The notes beneath the pieces were generated by a model. It ran no database searches, was not told the origin of the DNA, and was given only the letters and a program-made list of their open reading frames with translations. The translations under genes and the position numbers were made by a program. DNA of 20,772 nucleotides from JAWWPY01 sp964412845 (lineage in GTDB: Bacteria > Actinomycetota > Actinomycetes > Streptosporangiales > Streptosporangiaceae), in NCBI GenBank assembly GCA_964412845.1, contig CAYPQM010000124.1:1-20772 (forward strand). Reading direction: 5' to 3'. Positions 14,339 to 20,772 of the stretch are shown here, piece after piece. Position 1 is the stretch's first letter. Each line of letters begins with the position of its first letter.

Positions 14339-16024
14339 CTAGGCCGGCCTGATGCCCTGCGGGAAGCGGAACACCTGGTGCGGATCGTAGCTGGCCTTGA
14401 TGGCCGCCAGCCTCGGGTAGTTGGCGCCGTAATAGGCCTGCTGCCAGTCGCTCAGCTCCGGGTCCAGGTAGTTCTGGTAGGCCTGCCCGCTGGCATACGG
14501 GTGCAGGGAGGAGTAGAAGGTGCGCAGCCATGCGCGCTGGCTCGCCACCGCGCCGTCCGGCGCGCCCCAGCGCCAGCTGGTCGAGTACTGAGCCAGGAAC
14601 AGGGCATCCCGGTGCACAAAGGCGGTGGCCGCGGGGTGGACCCGGTTAACCGCGCCGCCGAGCGCGTCGAACGCGATCGCCCCCACCCCGCTGGCCGCGC
14701 CGGGCACCGCCCGCACCTGCTCGATCCCGCTGACCAGCGTCTGGATGGCGGCCGAAGGCAGCCGCCTGGTGAAGAAGTCAGATTTGGCGTATGAGGGCTC
14801 GCGGGCGAGCTGGCCGTCCGCGGTCTGGGTGGGCAGATGGCACTGGGAGACGCTCAGGTCCGCGCAGCCGGCCTCCACCATCATCGCGTTCTGGTACGAG
14901 CTCTCTGCTACATAAGGGCTGGCCGGGGCGGAGCCGACCGCCGCATACAGCGCGCTCAGCAGGCCCTGCGCCCCGCTGATACTGCCCAGGTAGGTGCCAC
15001 CGACCTGCACGGTGGGCAGCGGGCCGTGTGGCTTGGCGATCAAGTGCAGGTTGGACCAGAGCGCGTCCGGCGTGGACGGCACCCAGGATTGCCACCCCTC
15101 GACCACCCGGGCCGCCTGTGACCACGGCCAGGACAGGAAGAAGATGACCAGGCTCGACAGCTGCCTGGTGCGGAAGGTGAACGAGGTAGCCACGCCGAAG
15201 TTGCCACCTCCGCCACCGCGGCAGGCCCACAGCAGGTCGCTGTTCCGCTGGGCGTCGCAATTGCGGATGGCGCCGTCCGCGGTGACGATCTGCACCGCTT
15301 CCAGGTGATCACTGGTCAGCCCGTACTGGCGGGACAGCACCCCGACGCCGCCGCCGAGGGTGAGGCCGGCCACCCCCACTGTGGGGCACGACCCCCCGGG
15401 CACGGCCAGGCCGCGGGCGGCGAGGCCGTTGTAGAAGTCGACGAGGCGGGTCCCGGTGCCGACCTGAACGGTGCCGCCCCCGGCGCCGGCCCGGAACGAG
15501 GTCATCCGGGTGACGTCGATGATCAGGCCGGTGCTGCTGGACCAGCCCCCGTAGCTGTGCCCGCCCGATCGTGCCGCGACCGGCAGGCCGAACCTGCGGA
15601 CGAACGCCAGGCAGGCGCTGACGTCCTGGGCGTTCCCGCAGTAGGCGATCCCGGCCGGCTCGATGGCGTCGAACCGCGGATCGAACAGCTCCCGGGCCGC
15701 CGGGTACCGGCCCTGGCCCGGACGGACCAGCGTCTTCGTGGACAGGCTGCGGCGGAGTGCCTGCCAGTCAGCCGGCCCGGCGGCGGGGCTGGCGCCGTCC
15801 GCCACGCAGGGCGACGGGGCGCATGGCGCGGCCGTGCCGCTGGCCTGGCCAGTAGCGGCGGCGCTGGCCGAACGGCCCGGCTGGCTGGCTCCGGGCCCTG
15901 AGCAGGAGACCGCCGCTCCGGCGGCCGCCATTCCGGCCAGCGCCAGGAAAGCCCGCCGTCCGGGCTTGCCGGAGCCACTCTCGTCGGCCGGCCCCGGATC
16001 GCCGGGCCCGGCATCGCTCTTCAC
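14339..16024 (-). CDS. Tat-exported FAD-linked oxidase, berberine-bridge-enzyme-like
   Basis: A 561-residue flavin oxidase of the VAO/BBE family. A twin-arginine signal (GRRAFLALAG) ends in AVSC, so it may be a lipoprotein anchored at Cys41 outside the membrane. The FAD domain carries both covalent attachment sites: His156 in RSGGHSYGG and Cys213 in GGSCPTVGVAGLTLGGG. It is thus predicted to hold bicovalent 6-S-cysteinyl, 8-alpha-histidyl FAD. A C-terminal BBE motif (NYLDPEL, then ANYPRLAAIKASYDP) is present. Such enzymes oxidise alcohols, sugars or natural products with oxygen. The GTG start lacks a ribosome site, but no other start keeps the signal. It is divergent from the MarR-exporter pair, which suggests a shared small-molecule signal. 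Confidence 0.88.
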   Translation of the reverse strand: MKSDAGPGDPGPADESGSGKPGRRAFLALAGMAAAGAAVSCSGPGASQPGRSASAAATGQASGTAAPCAPSPCVADGASPAAGPADWQALRRSLSTKTLVRPGQGRYPAARELFDPRFDAIEPAGIAYCGNAQDVSACLAFVRRFGLPVAARSGGHSYGGWSSSTGLIIDVTRMTSFRAGAGGGTVQVGTGTRLVDFYNGLAARGLAVPGGSCPTVGVAGLTLGGGVGVLSRQYGLTSDHLEAVQIVTADGAIRNCDAQRNSDLLWACRGGGGGNFGVATSFTFRTRQLSSLVIFFLSWPWSQAARVVEGWQSWVPSTPDALWSNLHLIAKPHGPLPTVQVGGTYLGSISGAQGLLSALYAAVGSAPASPYVAESSYQNAMMVEAGCADLSVSQCHLPTQTADGQLAREPSYAKSDFFTRRLPSAAIQTLVSGIEQVRAVPGAASGVGAIAFDALGGAVNRVHPAATAFVHRDALFLAQYSTSWRWGAPDGAVASQRAWLRTFYSSLHPYASGQAYQNYLDPELSDWQQAYYGANYPRLAAIKASYDPHQVFRFPQGIRPA

Positions 16025-16115
16025 ACATGTTCAGACGCCGTACTGGCCTCGTTGGTTGTGCGCCGGACGGCCGGCCAGGTTGCGCCGCCTGACCAGCCAC
16101 GCCTTCCCGGAAAGA

Positions 16116-16167
16116 ATTTGACCTACTCAACTAGTCATGCTTATAGTTGAGCTACTCAACTGTTGAG
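16116..16167 (+). promoter_or_regulatory. MarR promoter with tandem 17-bp operators
   Basis: A strong promoter is visible: TTGACC (16118-16123), an 18-bp spacer, TATAGT (16142-16147). Operator O2, AGTTGAGCTACTCAACT (16145-16161), is a perfect 7-3-7 dyad over the -10 and start site. O1, ATTTGACCTACTCAACT (16116-16132), matches it at 15 of 17 positions and covers the -35 box. A further dyad, CTCAACTGTTGAG (16155-16167), overlaps O2. The layout is typical of autorepression by the MarR protein encoded just downstream. Confidence 0.82.
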
Positions 16168-16222
16168 CAGGTACACCGATGGCTGCAGGCCCGCGAAAAC
16201 GGGAGGCCGGGAGGAGGACGGA

Positions 16223-16723
16223 GTGGACACACGATCCGACGAAGACCGGCTCGATCTCGATGTGCTCGATGCCGTCGCCGGGCTGATCGCCGAACTCCTG
16301 GCCCTGGGCGAGCGGGTCGCCCAGACCTTCGAGGTACCTGCCTTCTTCATGAAGGCCGTGCACATGCTCGATGGCCCGCTGGCCATGAAGGAACTCGGCC
16401 GGCGGATGCACTGTGACCCGTCGTTCGTCACGGGCATCGCAGACATGCTGGAGAAGCGAGGGCTGGCCGCCCGGGAAAGCGATCCTGGCGACCGCCGGGT
16501 AAAGAGGCTCGTGCTTACCCCCGCTGGCCAGGAACTCAAGCAGCGGATGGAGCAGGAAGTTCTGGCCCGGGCACCATGGCGCTCAGCCCTCAGCACGGAT
16601 GAACGTCGCTGCCTGCTCACGCTGATCCACAAGATGGCCCCGCCGGTGCGGACCGCCTGCGGCACGCCGTACTCTGAAGAGGAGGTGAGCGGGCTCCTGG
16701 GCACCGCTCCGCAGGCTGGCTGA
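16223..16723 (+). CDS. MarR family transcriptional regulator
   Basis: A 166-residue winged-helix repressor. The recognition region is LAMKELGRRMHCDPSFVTGIADMLEKRGL (MKELGRRM and SFVTGIADMLEKRGL, about residues 55-80). A wing, DPGDRRVKRLVLTPAG (DRR near 90), and flanking dimerisation helices follow. MarR proteins usually release DNA on binding small aromatic compounds or on cysteine oxidation. Start GTG 16223 has a perfect AGGAGG site 5 nt upstream; an in-frame TTG at 16163 lies inside the operator and is rejected. It probably represses itself and the downstream exporter, and perhaps the divergent oxidase. Confidence 0.9.
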   Translation: MDTRSDEDRLDLDVLDAVAGLIAELLALGERVAQTFEVPAFFMKAVHMLDGPLAMKELGRRMHCDPSFVTGIADMLEKRGLAARESDPGDRRVKRLVLTPAGQELKQRMEQEVLARAPWRSALSTDERRCLLTLIHKMAPPVRTACGTPYSEEEVSGLLGTAPQAG

Positions 16724-16863
16724 TCCCTTCGCCGCCGGCAGCGCCGCAATGCGGCGGCCAACGCCGGGCCGTCCGAGCAGTGGTGTTTCCCCCCAACAAG
16801 CTTCCGTACGCGGCACAACAGGCCGCGGCGAAGAATTCACACGCGCTTCAGCAAGGAGACGTC

Positions 16864-18489
16864 ATGTCCACCGCACCGCCCGTGACCGGGCGCGCCACGC
16901 CAGGCGCCACGGCTGCAGGCCCAGCACGCCACCTCGGCCTGGCTCTCGTGGTGATCGCCACGGCCCAGCTCATGGTCGTGCTTGACGCGACGATCGTGAA
17001 CGTCGCGCTACCCGACATCCAGCACGCGCTCGGCTTCTCCGGCTCCGGCCTGGAGTGGGTCGTCAACGCCTACGCGCTCACCTTCGGCGGCCTGCTGCTG
17101 CTCGGCGGGCGGGCCGGGGACATTCTCGGGCGCCGGCGGGTATTCATCGCCGGGATCATCCTGTTCTCCCTGGCTTCGCTGCTCGGCGGATTCGCCAACT
17201 CGGAGTCCTGGCTGCTGGCGGCCCGTGCGGTGCAGGGCGTCGGCGGCGCGATCATCGCGCCGACCGCATTGTCCCTGGTCACCACCACCTTCCCGGAGGG
17301 CCCGCCGCGTAACCGGGCGATGGGTGTCTACGCCGCGATGAGCATCGGCGGCGCCGCGGTCGGCCTGATCGCGGGCGGCCTGCTGACCACCTACCTGTCC
17401 TGGCGCTGGGTGCTGTTCGTCAACGTCCCGATCGGGGCAGCGGTCGCCCTGCTGGCCCCGCGGGCGATCAGCGGCGAGTCGCAGCGCAACAGCGGCCGGT
17501 TCGACCTGCCGGGCGCGATCACCAGCACCCTCGGCCTGGCTGCCCTGGTCTACGGCCTGACCAGTGCGGCGACGACCCCCAACGGCGTCTCGCACTGGGG
17601 GGACACCAAGGTCCTGATCTCCCTGACGGCGGCCGTGGTCCTGCTCGCATCATTCATCATCATCGAGATGCGCAGCGAGCACGCGCTGATGCCATTGCGG
17701 ATCTTCCGCAACCGCAACCGGTCCGGCGCGTACCTGATAATGCTCTGCGTCGGCACGGCCATGTTCGGGATGTTCTTCTTCCTGACGATCTTCGTGCAGA
17801 CCGTGTGGAGCTACAGCGCGCTGAAGACCGGCGTCGCCTACCTGCCGATGGTGGGCACCATCATGGCCATGGCCGGGGTCAGCGCCCAGCTCGTGCCGCG
17901 GATCGGCGCCCGGCCGCTGCTGCTGGCCGGATCAGCGATCACGACCGGCGGGATGTTCTGGCTGTCGCGGATCAATGAGCACAGCAGCTACGCCGGCGGC
18001 TTGCTGGGCCCGATGATGGTCACCGCGGCTGGCTTGGGCATGCTGTTCATGCCACTGACCTTGGTCGCCCTGTCGAAGGTCGATGACCGGGACGCCGGCC
18101 TGGCCTCGAGCCTGCTCAACACCGGCCAGCAGGTCGGCGGCTCGATCGGGCTGGCCGCGCTCGGGACCGTGGCGTGGACCATCGTCGCCAACACCGCCAG
18201 GAGTTCGGCGGCTAGCGTCGCGGCCGCTACCAAGGCCGGCCACCCGCCGCACGGAACCGTCGCGCAGGTGCAGGCCGCGATCTACAATCACGCCCTGTCG
18301 GCCGGGTTCTCCCGCGGGTTCGAAGTATCGGCCGGGATCGCGCTGCTCGCTTTCCTGGTGGTCCTCGTCTCGATCCGGGTTCGCCGCGCCGACCTGGCCG
18401 GCGTCCCCGTCGGGCCGCTGCCCGGCACCCCGGCCCCGGAGCAGGCGCAGGCGCCGGTCTCGTTACGAGACGGCGCGAGCGCTCGCTGA
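16864..18489 (+). CDS. DHA2-family MFS multidrug efflux transporter
   Basis: A 541-residue integral membrane protein of the EmrB/QacA (14-TM, DHA2) proton-antiporter group. The family-specific motif D1, LDATIVNVALPDI, lies at residues 40-52 in TM1. Motif A, GGRAGDILGRRRVF, is at 81-94 between TM2 and TM3. A motif C-like glycine stretch (GGAAVGLIAGGLL) lies in TM5. The C-terminus is a soluble Pro/Ala tail. Such proteins export drugs, dyes or self-made antibiotics. ATG 16864 has AAGGAG 5 nt upstream. It follows the MarR gene by 140 bp with only a small hairpin (16742-16756, no T-run) between them, so co-transcription from the MarR promoter is likely. The substrate is unknown. Confidence 0.92.
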   Translation: MSTAPPVTGRATPGATAAGPARHLGLALVVIATAQLMVVLDATIVNVALPDIQHALGFSGSGLEWVVNAYALTFGGLLLLGGRAGDILGRRRVFIAGIILFSLASLLGGFANSESWLLAARAVQGVGGAIIAPTALSLVTTTFPEGPPRNRAMGVYAAMSIGGAAVGLIAGGLLTTYLSWRWVLFVNVPIGAAVALLAPRAISGESQRNSGRFDLPGAITSTLGLAALVYGLTSAATTPNGVSHWGDTKVLISLTAAVVLLASFIIIEMRSEHALMPLRIFRNRNRSGAYLIMLCVGTAMFGMFFFLTIFVQTVWSYSALKTGVAYLPMVGTIMAMAGVSAQLVPRIGARPLLLAGSAITTGGMFWLSRINEHSSYAGGLLGPMMVTAAGLGMLFMPLTLVALSKVDDRDAGLASSLLNTGQQVGGSIGLAALGTVAWTIVANTARSSAASVAAATKAGHPPHGTVAQVQAAIYNHALSAGFSRGFEVSAGIALLAFLVVLVSIRVRRADLAGVPVGPLPGTPAPEQAQAPVSLRDGASAR

Positions 18490-18492
18490 ACA

Positions 18493-18527
18493 TCAGCCCC
18501 GGCCCTCGACCAAAGGGCCGGGGCTGA
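18493..18527 (+). terminator. Strong hairpin after the MFS gene
   Basis: A perfect 14-bp stem (TCAGCCCCGGCCCT at 18493-18506, AGGGCCGGGGCTGA at 18514-18527) with a 7-nt loop begins 4 bp after the exporter stop codon. There is no T-run, so it fits the intrinsic hairpin terminators common in GC-rich actinomycetes. Confidence 0.85.
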
Positions 18528-18530
18528 CGC

Positions 18531-18554
18531 GCGGGCGGCTCCGGAGCCGCCCGC
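18531..18554 (+). terminator. Second hairpin/palindrome in tandem
   Basis: A perfect 24-bp palindrome with half GCGGGCGGCTCC lies 3 bp after the first hairpin. As RNA it would fold with about 10 pairs and a tight loop. Together the two likely form a back-up terminator separating the exporter unit from the flavodoxin gene. Confidence 0.7.
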
Positions 18555-18626
18555 CTCCCCGGCGGGACGGGCGCCGCTAACGATCTGGTCCCACCTGGTC
18601 ACATACTGGATGGTGAGGTGGGAGTC

Positions 18627-19172
18627 ATGCGGGTCGTTATCGTGTATGAAAGCCTGTTCGGCAACACCCGGCAGGTCGCTGAGGCAATCTCGGAGGGCAT
18701 CCGGGACGCCAGGCCCGAGGCACAGATCAGCTGCGTCCGGGCGACCGAGGCCAACCGCGATGTGGCGCTGGGCGCCGACCTTCTCGCCGTGGGCGGCCCG
18801 ACCCACTTGTGCGGGCTGAGTTCAGGCGTCAGCCGGAAATTGGGCCTGAAGGCCGAGCAGCTGGCCGCAGCCAGGGAAGCCGGCCATCCTGTCGAGCCAG
18901 ACTGTGCCGGGCCTGGGGTTCGCGACTGGTTCATGGCGCTGCCCAAAGCGGCCGACGGCAGTCTCGGCGCGGCGTTCGACACCCACGCGGACTCCCGGGT
19001 GGCAGGCGCCGCGGCCCACGACATCGCGCGGCGGCTCCGCCGGCACGGCTATGAACTGGTCGCCGAGCCAGAGGGCTTTGTTATCGAGAGCATCGAGGGA
19101 CCGCTGCGGGCCGGCGAGCGGGAGCGGGCCAAGGCCTGGGGGGCCCGGCTGCTCCGCCAGCCGGTGCGCTGA
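18627..19172 (+). CDS. Flavodoxin family protein
   Basis: A 181-residue flavodoxin-like protein that binds FMN for one-electron transfer or redox sensing in the cytosol. The first strand and phosphate loop read MRVVIVYESLFGNTRQVAEAI, with ESLFGNTRQ at about residues 8-16 holding the FMN phosphate. AVGGPTHLCG matches the flavin-ring loop. The C-terminal half has the final strand-helix and an acidic segment. It is longer than minimal flavodoxins by an insertion around residues 70-95. ATG 18627 is preferred over GTG 18618 since AGGTGG lies 5 nt upstream. It forms a single-gene unit behind the tandem hairpins. The partner is unknown. Confidence 0.88.
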   Translation: MRVVIVYESLFGNTRQVAEAISEGIRDARPEAQISCVRATEANRDVALGADLLAVGGPTHLCGLSSGVSRKLGLKAEQLAAAREAGHPVEPDCAGPGVRDWFMALPKAADGSLGAAFDTHADSRVAGAAAHDIARRLRRHGYELVAEPEGFVIESIEGPLRAGERERAKAWGARLLRQPVR

Positions 19173-19193
19173 GCCGGCCGGTGCATCCGTGCG

Positions 19194-19240
19194 CGCTGAA
19201 ACATACACGCTGAAAACTGAAACGTGCACGCTGAAAACTG
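19194..19240. repeat. Short direct repeats beside tRNA-Asn
   Basis: The 14-mer CACGCTGAAAACTG occurs exactly twice, at 19206-19219 and 19227-19240. A shorter copy, CGCTGAAAC, is at 19194-19202. CGCTGAAA recurs at 14 and 21 bp steps. The block ends 2 bp past the 3' end of the tRNA gene and lies in its transcribed trailer. It could be a decayed attachment or duplication scar. Confidence 0.65.
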
Positions 19241-19242
19241 TG

Positions 19243-19315
19243 CTCCCGCGATAGGACTCGAACCTATAACCTGCCGGTTAACAGCCGGACGCTCTGCCAA
19301 TTGAGCTACGCGGGA
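19243..19315 (-). tRNA. tRNA-Asn (anticodon GTT)
   Basis: A complete 73-nt cloverleaf on the minus strand. The acceptor stem TCCCGCG/CGCGGGA is perfect and the discriminator is G. The D-arm is GCTC-AATTGGCA-GAGC, the anticodon loop CTGTTAA carries GTT at 19282-19280, and the T-arm contains GGTTCGAGTCC. CCA is not encoded. The outermost anticodon-stem pair (position 27-43) is a T-C mismatch, leaving four strong pairs. A possible -10 box TACCCT lies about 65 bp upstream. Confidence 0.96.
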
Positions 19316-19387
19316 TCAGCCGACGGACGATCACTGGGCCGGGGAGCCAGCTGCTCGTGTCCCATGGTCGTCGCGCGCCTAAGGGTA

Positions 19388-19417
19388 GCGCACCCGCGGG
19401 GATCCCCGCGGGTGCGC
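19388..19417. repeat. Perfect 30-bp palindrome
   Basis: The half-site GCGCACCCGCGGGGA (19388-19402) is followed immediately by its exact reverse complement. It lies between tRNA-Asn and the YtxH-like gene. Its core, GCGGGGATCCCCGCGGG, resembles the dyads of actinobacterial type I-E CRISPR repeats, but it is a single copy. Confidence 0.8.
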
Positions 19418-19434
19418 GGCGTAGGCTCACGAGG

Positions 19435-19478
19435 GGTAACGCTCCCGCGAGCATGCGGGGATTCCCGTGGGCGTTACC
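19435..19478. repeat. Compound hairpin element
   Basis: Outer arms GGTAACGC (19435-19442) and GCGTTACC (19471-19478) pair perfectly. Inside is a smaller hairpin, CCCGC-GAGCAT-GCGGG. The segment GCGGGGATTCCCGTGGGCG (19455-19473) matches the core of the neighbouring palindrome at 16 of 19 positions, with only C/T changes, 59 bp away. The two appear to be diverged copies of one element. Confidence 0.72.
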
Positions 19479-19547
19479 AGGAGTACGCCTAGGCATCACG
19501 GGGAAGTCAAGCCAGCGCCAGGTTAACTCGGGTGAAAGAGGGGCCAC

Positions 19548-19901
19548 ATGCGGTACCGGGTCTCGTTCTTGGCTGGCCTTGCGGTCGGCTTCGTTATCGG
19601 CGCACGGGCAGGTAGAGAGCGCTATGAGCAGATCAAGAAGCTGGCCCGCAAGGCGGCCGACAGCCCCGCCGTGCAGCAGGCCGCCGGAGCTGCCCAGGCC
19701 CAGGCGGCGGGGATCGCGCGATCGGCCCGGGACAAGGTCACCGGCAAGATCCAGGAGCGGCTGCCGAAGCTGGCCGAGACGGCGCGGAACAAGGTGGGCA
19801 GCAAGCTGCCGGACCGGGCCGCTGGCACCCGGTCGCGGGACGGCAACGGCCACGCCGGCGGCGACGCTTTCTCCCGGAGGCCGGGCACACCGCACGCCTG
19901 A
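19548..19901 (+). CDS. YtxH-like small membrane protein
   Basis: A 117-residue protein with one N-terminal membrane segment (VSFLAGLAVGFVIGARAG, about residues 5-22). An immediate Arg/Lys-rich stretch (GRERYEQIKKLARKA) and a long Ala/Lys helix follow. This matches the YtxH/YtxH-domain family found widely in Gram-positives and linked to stress in Bacillus; the molecular role is unclear. The C-terminal 30 residues are Gly/Ser/Arg-rich and probably disordered. ATG 19548 has GAGGGG 4-5 nt upstream. The preceding 230 bp contain tRNA-Asn and two palindromic elements and therefore also its promoter. Confidence 0.85.
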   Translation: MRYRVSFLAGLAVGFVIGARAGRERYEQIKKLARKAADSPAVQQAAGAAQAQAAGIARSARDKVTGKIQERLPKLAETARNKVGSKLPDRAAGTRSRDGNGHAGGDAFSRRPGTPHA

Positions 19902-19928
19902 TCATGGTCGGTGCGGGCCAGCTGCGCC

Positions 19929-20084
19929 CTAGGCCCTGCTGGTCAGGTGCCAGCCTTTGCAGACCGGGCAGCGATAGACCCGCTGCTCATCCTTGGGCCG
20001 CCGGGCCCGGCGTTTGCTGCGGGTCCGCACCAGGGCCATGAGTGCCGCGACTTTATCCGGGTAGCGGATCTTGCGGCAGGTCAC
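19929..20084 (-). CDS. 51-residue zinc-ribbon-like protein
   Basis: A small gene below usual ORF-size cut-offs. It starts with GTG at 20084, which has an excellent GGAGG site 5 nt upstream (minus strand), and ends with TAG at 19929. The product begins VTCRKIRYPDKVAAL, has a very basic middle (TRSKRRARRPKDEQ) and ends YRCPVCKGWHLTSRA. CPVC with the following His (CxxC-x4-H) and the N-terminal Cys3 could form a zinc knuckle. The C-terminal Y-R-C-P-x-C-x-G-W-H-L-T pattern recurs, as I remember, in small actinobacterial and phage proteins of unknown function. It lies 70 bp downstream of the sigma factor stop on the same strand, so it may be co-transcribed with it. Basic charge suggests nucleic-acid binding. 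Confidence 0.82.
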   Translation of the reverse strand: MTCRKIRYPDKVAALMALVRTRSKRRARRPKDEQRVYRCPVCKGWHLTSRA

Positions 20085-20154
20085 GTCCGCCTCCCGGGAC
20101 GTCTTCAGCTACGCCTGAGCCGCGCAGGACCCGGGAACCCTCGCCGGAAAGGTG

Positions 20155-20772
20155 TTAGGCGAGGTACTCCTTGAGCATCTGCGCCCGGCTCGGGTGGCGC
20201 AGCTTGGACAGGGTCTTCGACTCGATCTGGCGGATGCGCTCCCGGGTGACGCCGAACTCCCGGCCCACCTCTTCGAGCGTCCGCGGGTGACCGTCCATCA
20301 GGCCGAATCGCAGCTGGATGATCTTCTGCTCACGCGGCGTGAGGTTGTGCAGGATCTGCTCAAGCTGGTCCTGCAGCATGATGAACGCCGCGGCCTCGAT
20401 CGGCACCACGGCGTCCGCGTCCTCAATGAAGTCACCGAGGTCAGAGTCTTCCTCGCCAATCGGCGCCTGCAGGGAGACCGGCTCCTGGGCGATCCGCTGG
20501 ATCTCGGCGATCCGGTCCTGGCTCACGCCCATTTCCGCGGCGATCTCGGCCGAGGTGGCCTCTCGGCCCAGGTCCTGGTGGAGCTGGCGCTGCACGCGCG
20601 CCATCTTGTTGATCGTCTCCACCATGTGCACGGGGATCCGGATCGTGCGCGCCTGATCGGCGATGGCCCGGGTGATGGCCTGCCGGATCCACCAGGTGGC
20701 GTAGGTGGAGAACTTGTAGCCCTTGGTGTAGTCGAACTTCTCGACCGCGCGGATCAGGCCGAGGTTGCCCTC
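20155..20772 (-). CDS. rpoD: RNA polymerase primary sigma factor, C-terminal part (RpoD/HrdB type)
   Basis: The 3' 205 codons of a sigma-70 group 1-type factor; the 5' part lies beyond the window. Region 2.3-2.4 (KFSTYATWWIRQAI, -10 recognition) is followed by region 3 (IRIPVHMVETINKMARVQ) and the acidic 3.2 linker (GEEDSDLGDFIED). Region 4.1-4.2 ends in GVTRERIRQIESKTLSKLRHPS, the -35-binding helix-turn-helix. The tail is QMLKEYLA where HrdB proteins, as I recall, end in LRDYLD. Several region 3 and 4.1 residues (SLQAPIGEEDSD, TPREQKIIQLRFGL) look slightly unlike Streptomyces HrdB, so a close HrdA/C/D-like paralogue is possible. It probably recognises the TTGACN/TANNNT promoters seen in the window. 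Confidence 0.9.
   Translation of the reverse strand, partial: EGNLGLIRAVEKFDYTKGYKFSTYATWWIRQAITRAIADQARTIRIPVHMVETINKMARVQRQLHQDLGREATSAEIAAEMGVSQDRIAEIQRIAQEPVSLQAPIGEEDSDLGDFIEDADAVVPIEAAAFIMLQDQLEQILHNLTPREQKIIQLRFGLMDGHPRTLEEVGREFGVTRERIRQIESKTLSKLRHPSRAQMLKEYLA

Noticed and set aside
19380..19480. CRISPR array
   Set aside because: Only two diverged palindromic units, 59 bp apart and not identical, with no third unit and no cas gene in the window.

Overview
The window is about 70% GC and uses G/C-ending codons almost throughout. It has GTG starts, DUF1707, YtxH and DUF6295-type proteins, Tat-exported enzymes and a HrdB-type primary sigma factor. All of this points to a chromosomal segment of a soil-type actinomycete (Streptomyces/Streptosporangiales-like); I cannot name the species. 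No replication origin, CRISPR array, prophage or biosynthetic cluster is visible. The only mobile element is one decayed IS5-family copy.

Left part (1-8700): a SAM methyltransferase diverges from a PCuAC-type copper-chaperone lipoprotein. An NAD(P)-dependent epimerase diverges from a DUF1707 membrane protein whose promoter carries two different palindromes. Next comes a solitary DNA polymerase III beta-clamp paralogue with two long disordered insertions. A dienelactone hydrolase-DUF6295 operon ends in a strong hairpin. A YghZ-type aldo-keto reductase diverges from it and is followed by an aminoglycoside-phosphotransferase-fold kinase.

Middle (8700-13030): the IS5-family element has a frame break between its N-terminal and catalytic parts. 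It is followed by a DinB/DUF664 protein, a Tat-exported phospholipase C/acid phosphatase-family phosphoesterase, and a MerR regulator. The MerR gene diverges from a small cysteine-containing protein. A textbook MerR-type operator (perfect dyad inside a 19-20 bp spacer) points at the small protein gene, so the pair looks like a self-contained metal or thiol-stress module.

Right part (13030-20772): a secreted GH18 glycosidase has an AT-rich palindromic promoter. Next is a divergon in which a MarR regulator and a 14-TM drug exporter lie opposite a Tat-exported, bicovalent-FAD berberine-bridge-like oxidase. The shared intergenic region carries two near-identical 17-bp operators over a strong promoter, consistent with MarR control of an oxidation-plus-efflux response to a small molecule. 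Two large hairpins close this unit. Then come a flavodoxin, a tRNA-Asn(GTT), two palindromic CRISPR-repeat-like elements, a YtxH-like membrane protein, an unlisted 51-residue zinc-ribbon protein, and the C-terminal 205 codons of the primary sigma factor, cut by the window edge.

The most noteworthy items are the MerR/cysteine-protein module, the MarR-oxidase-exporter divergon, the beta-clamp paralogue and the small zinc-ribbon gene beside the sigma factor. All functions are inferred from sequence motifs and remembered family features; no searches were run.
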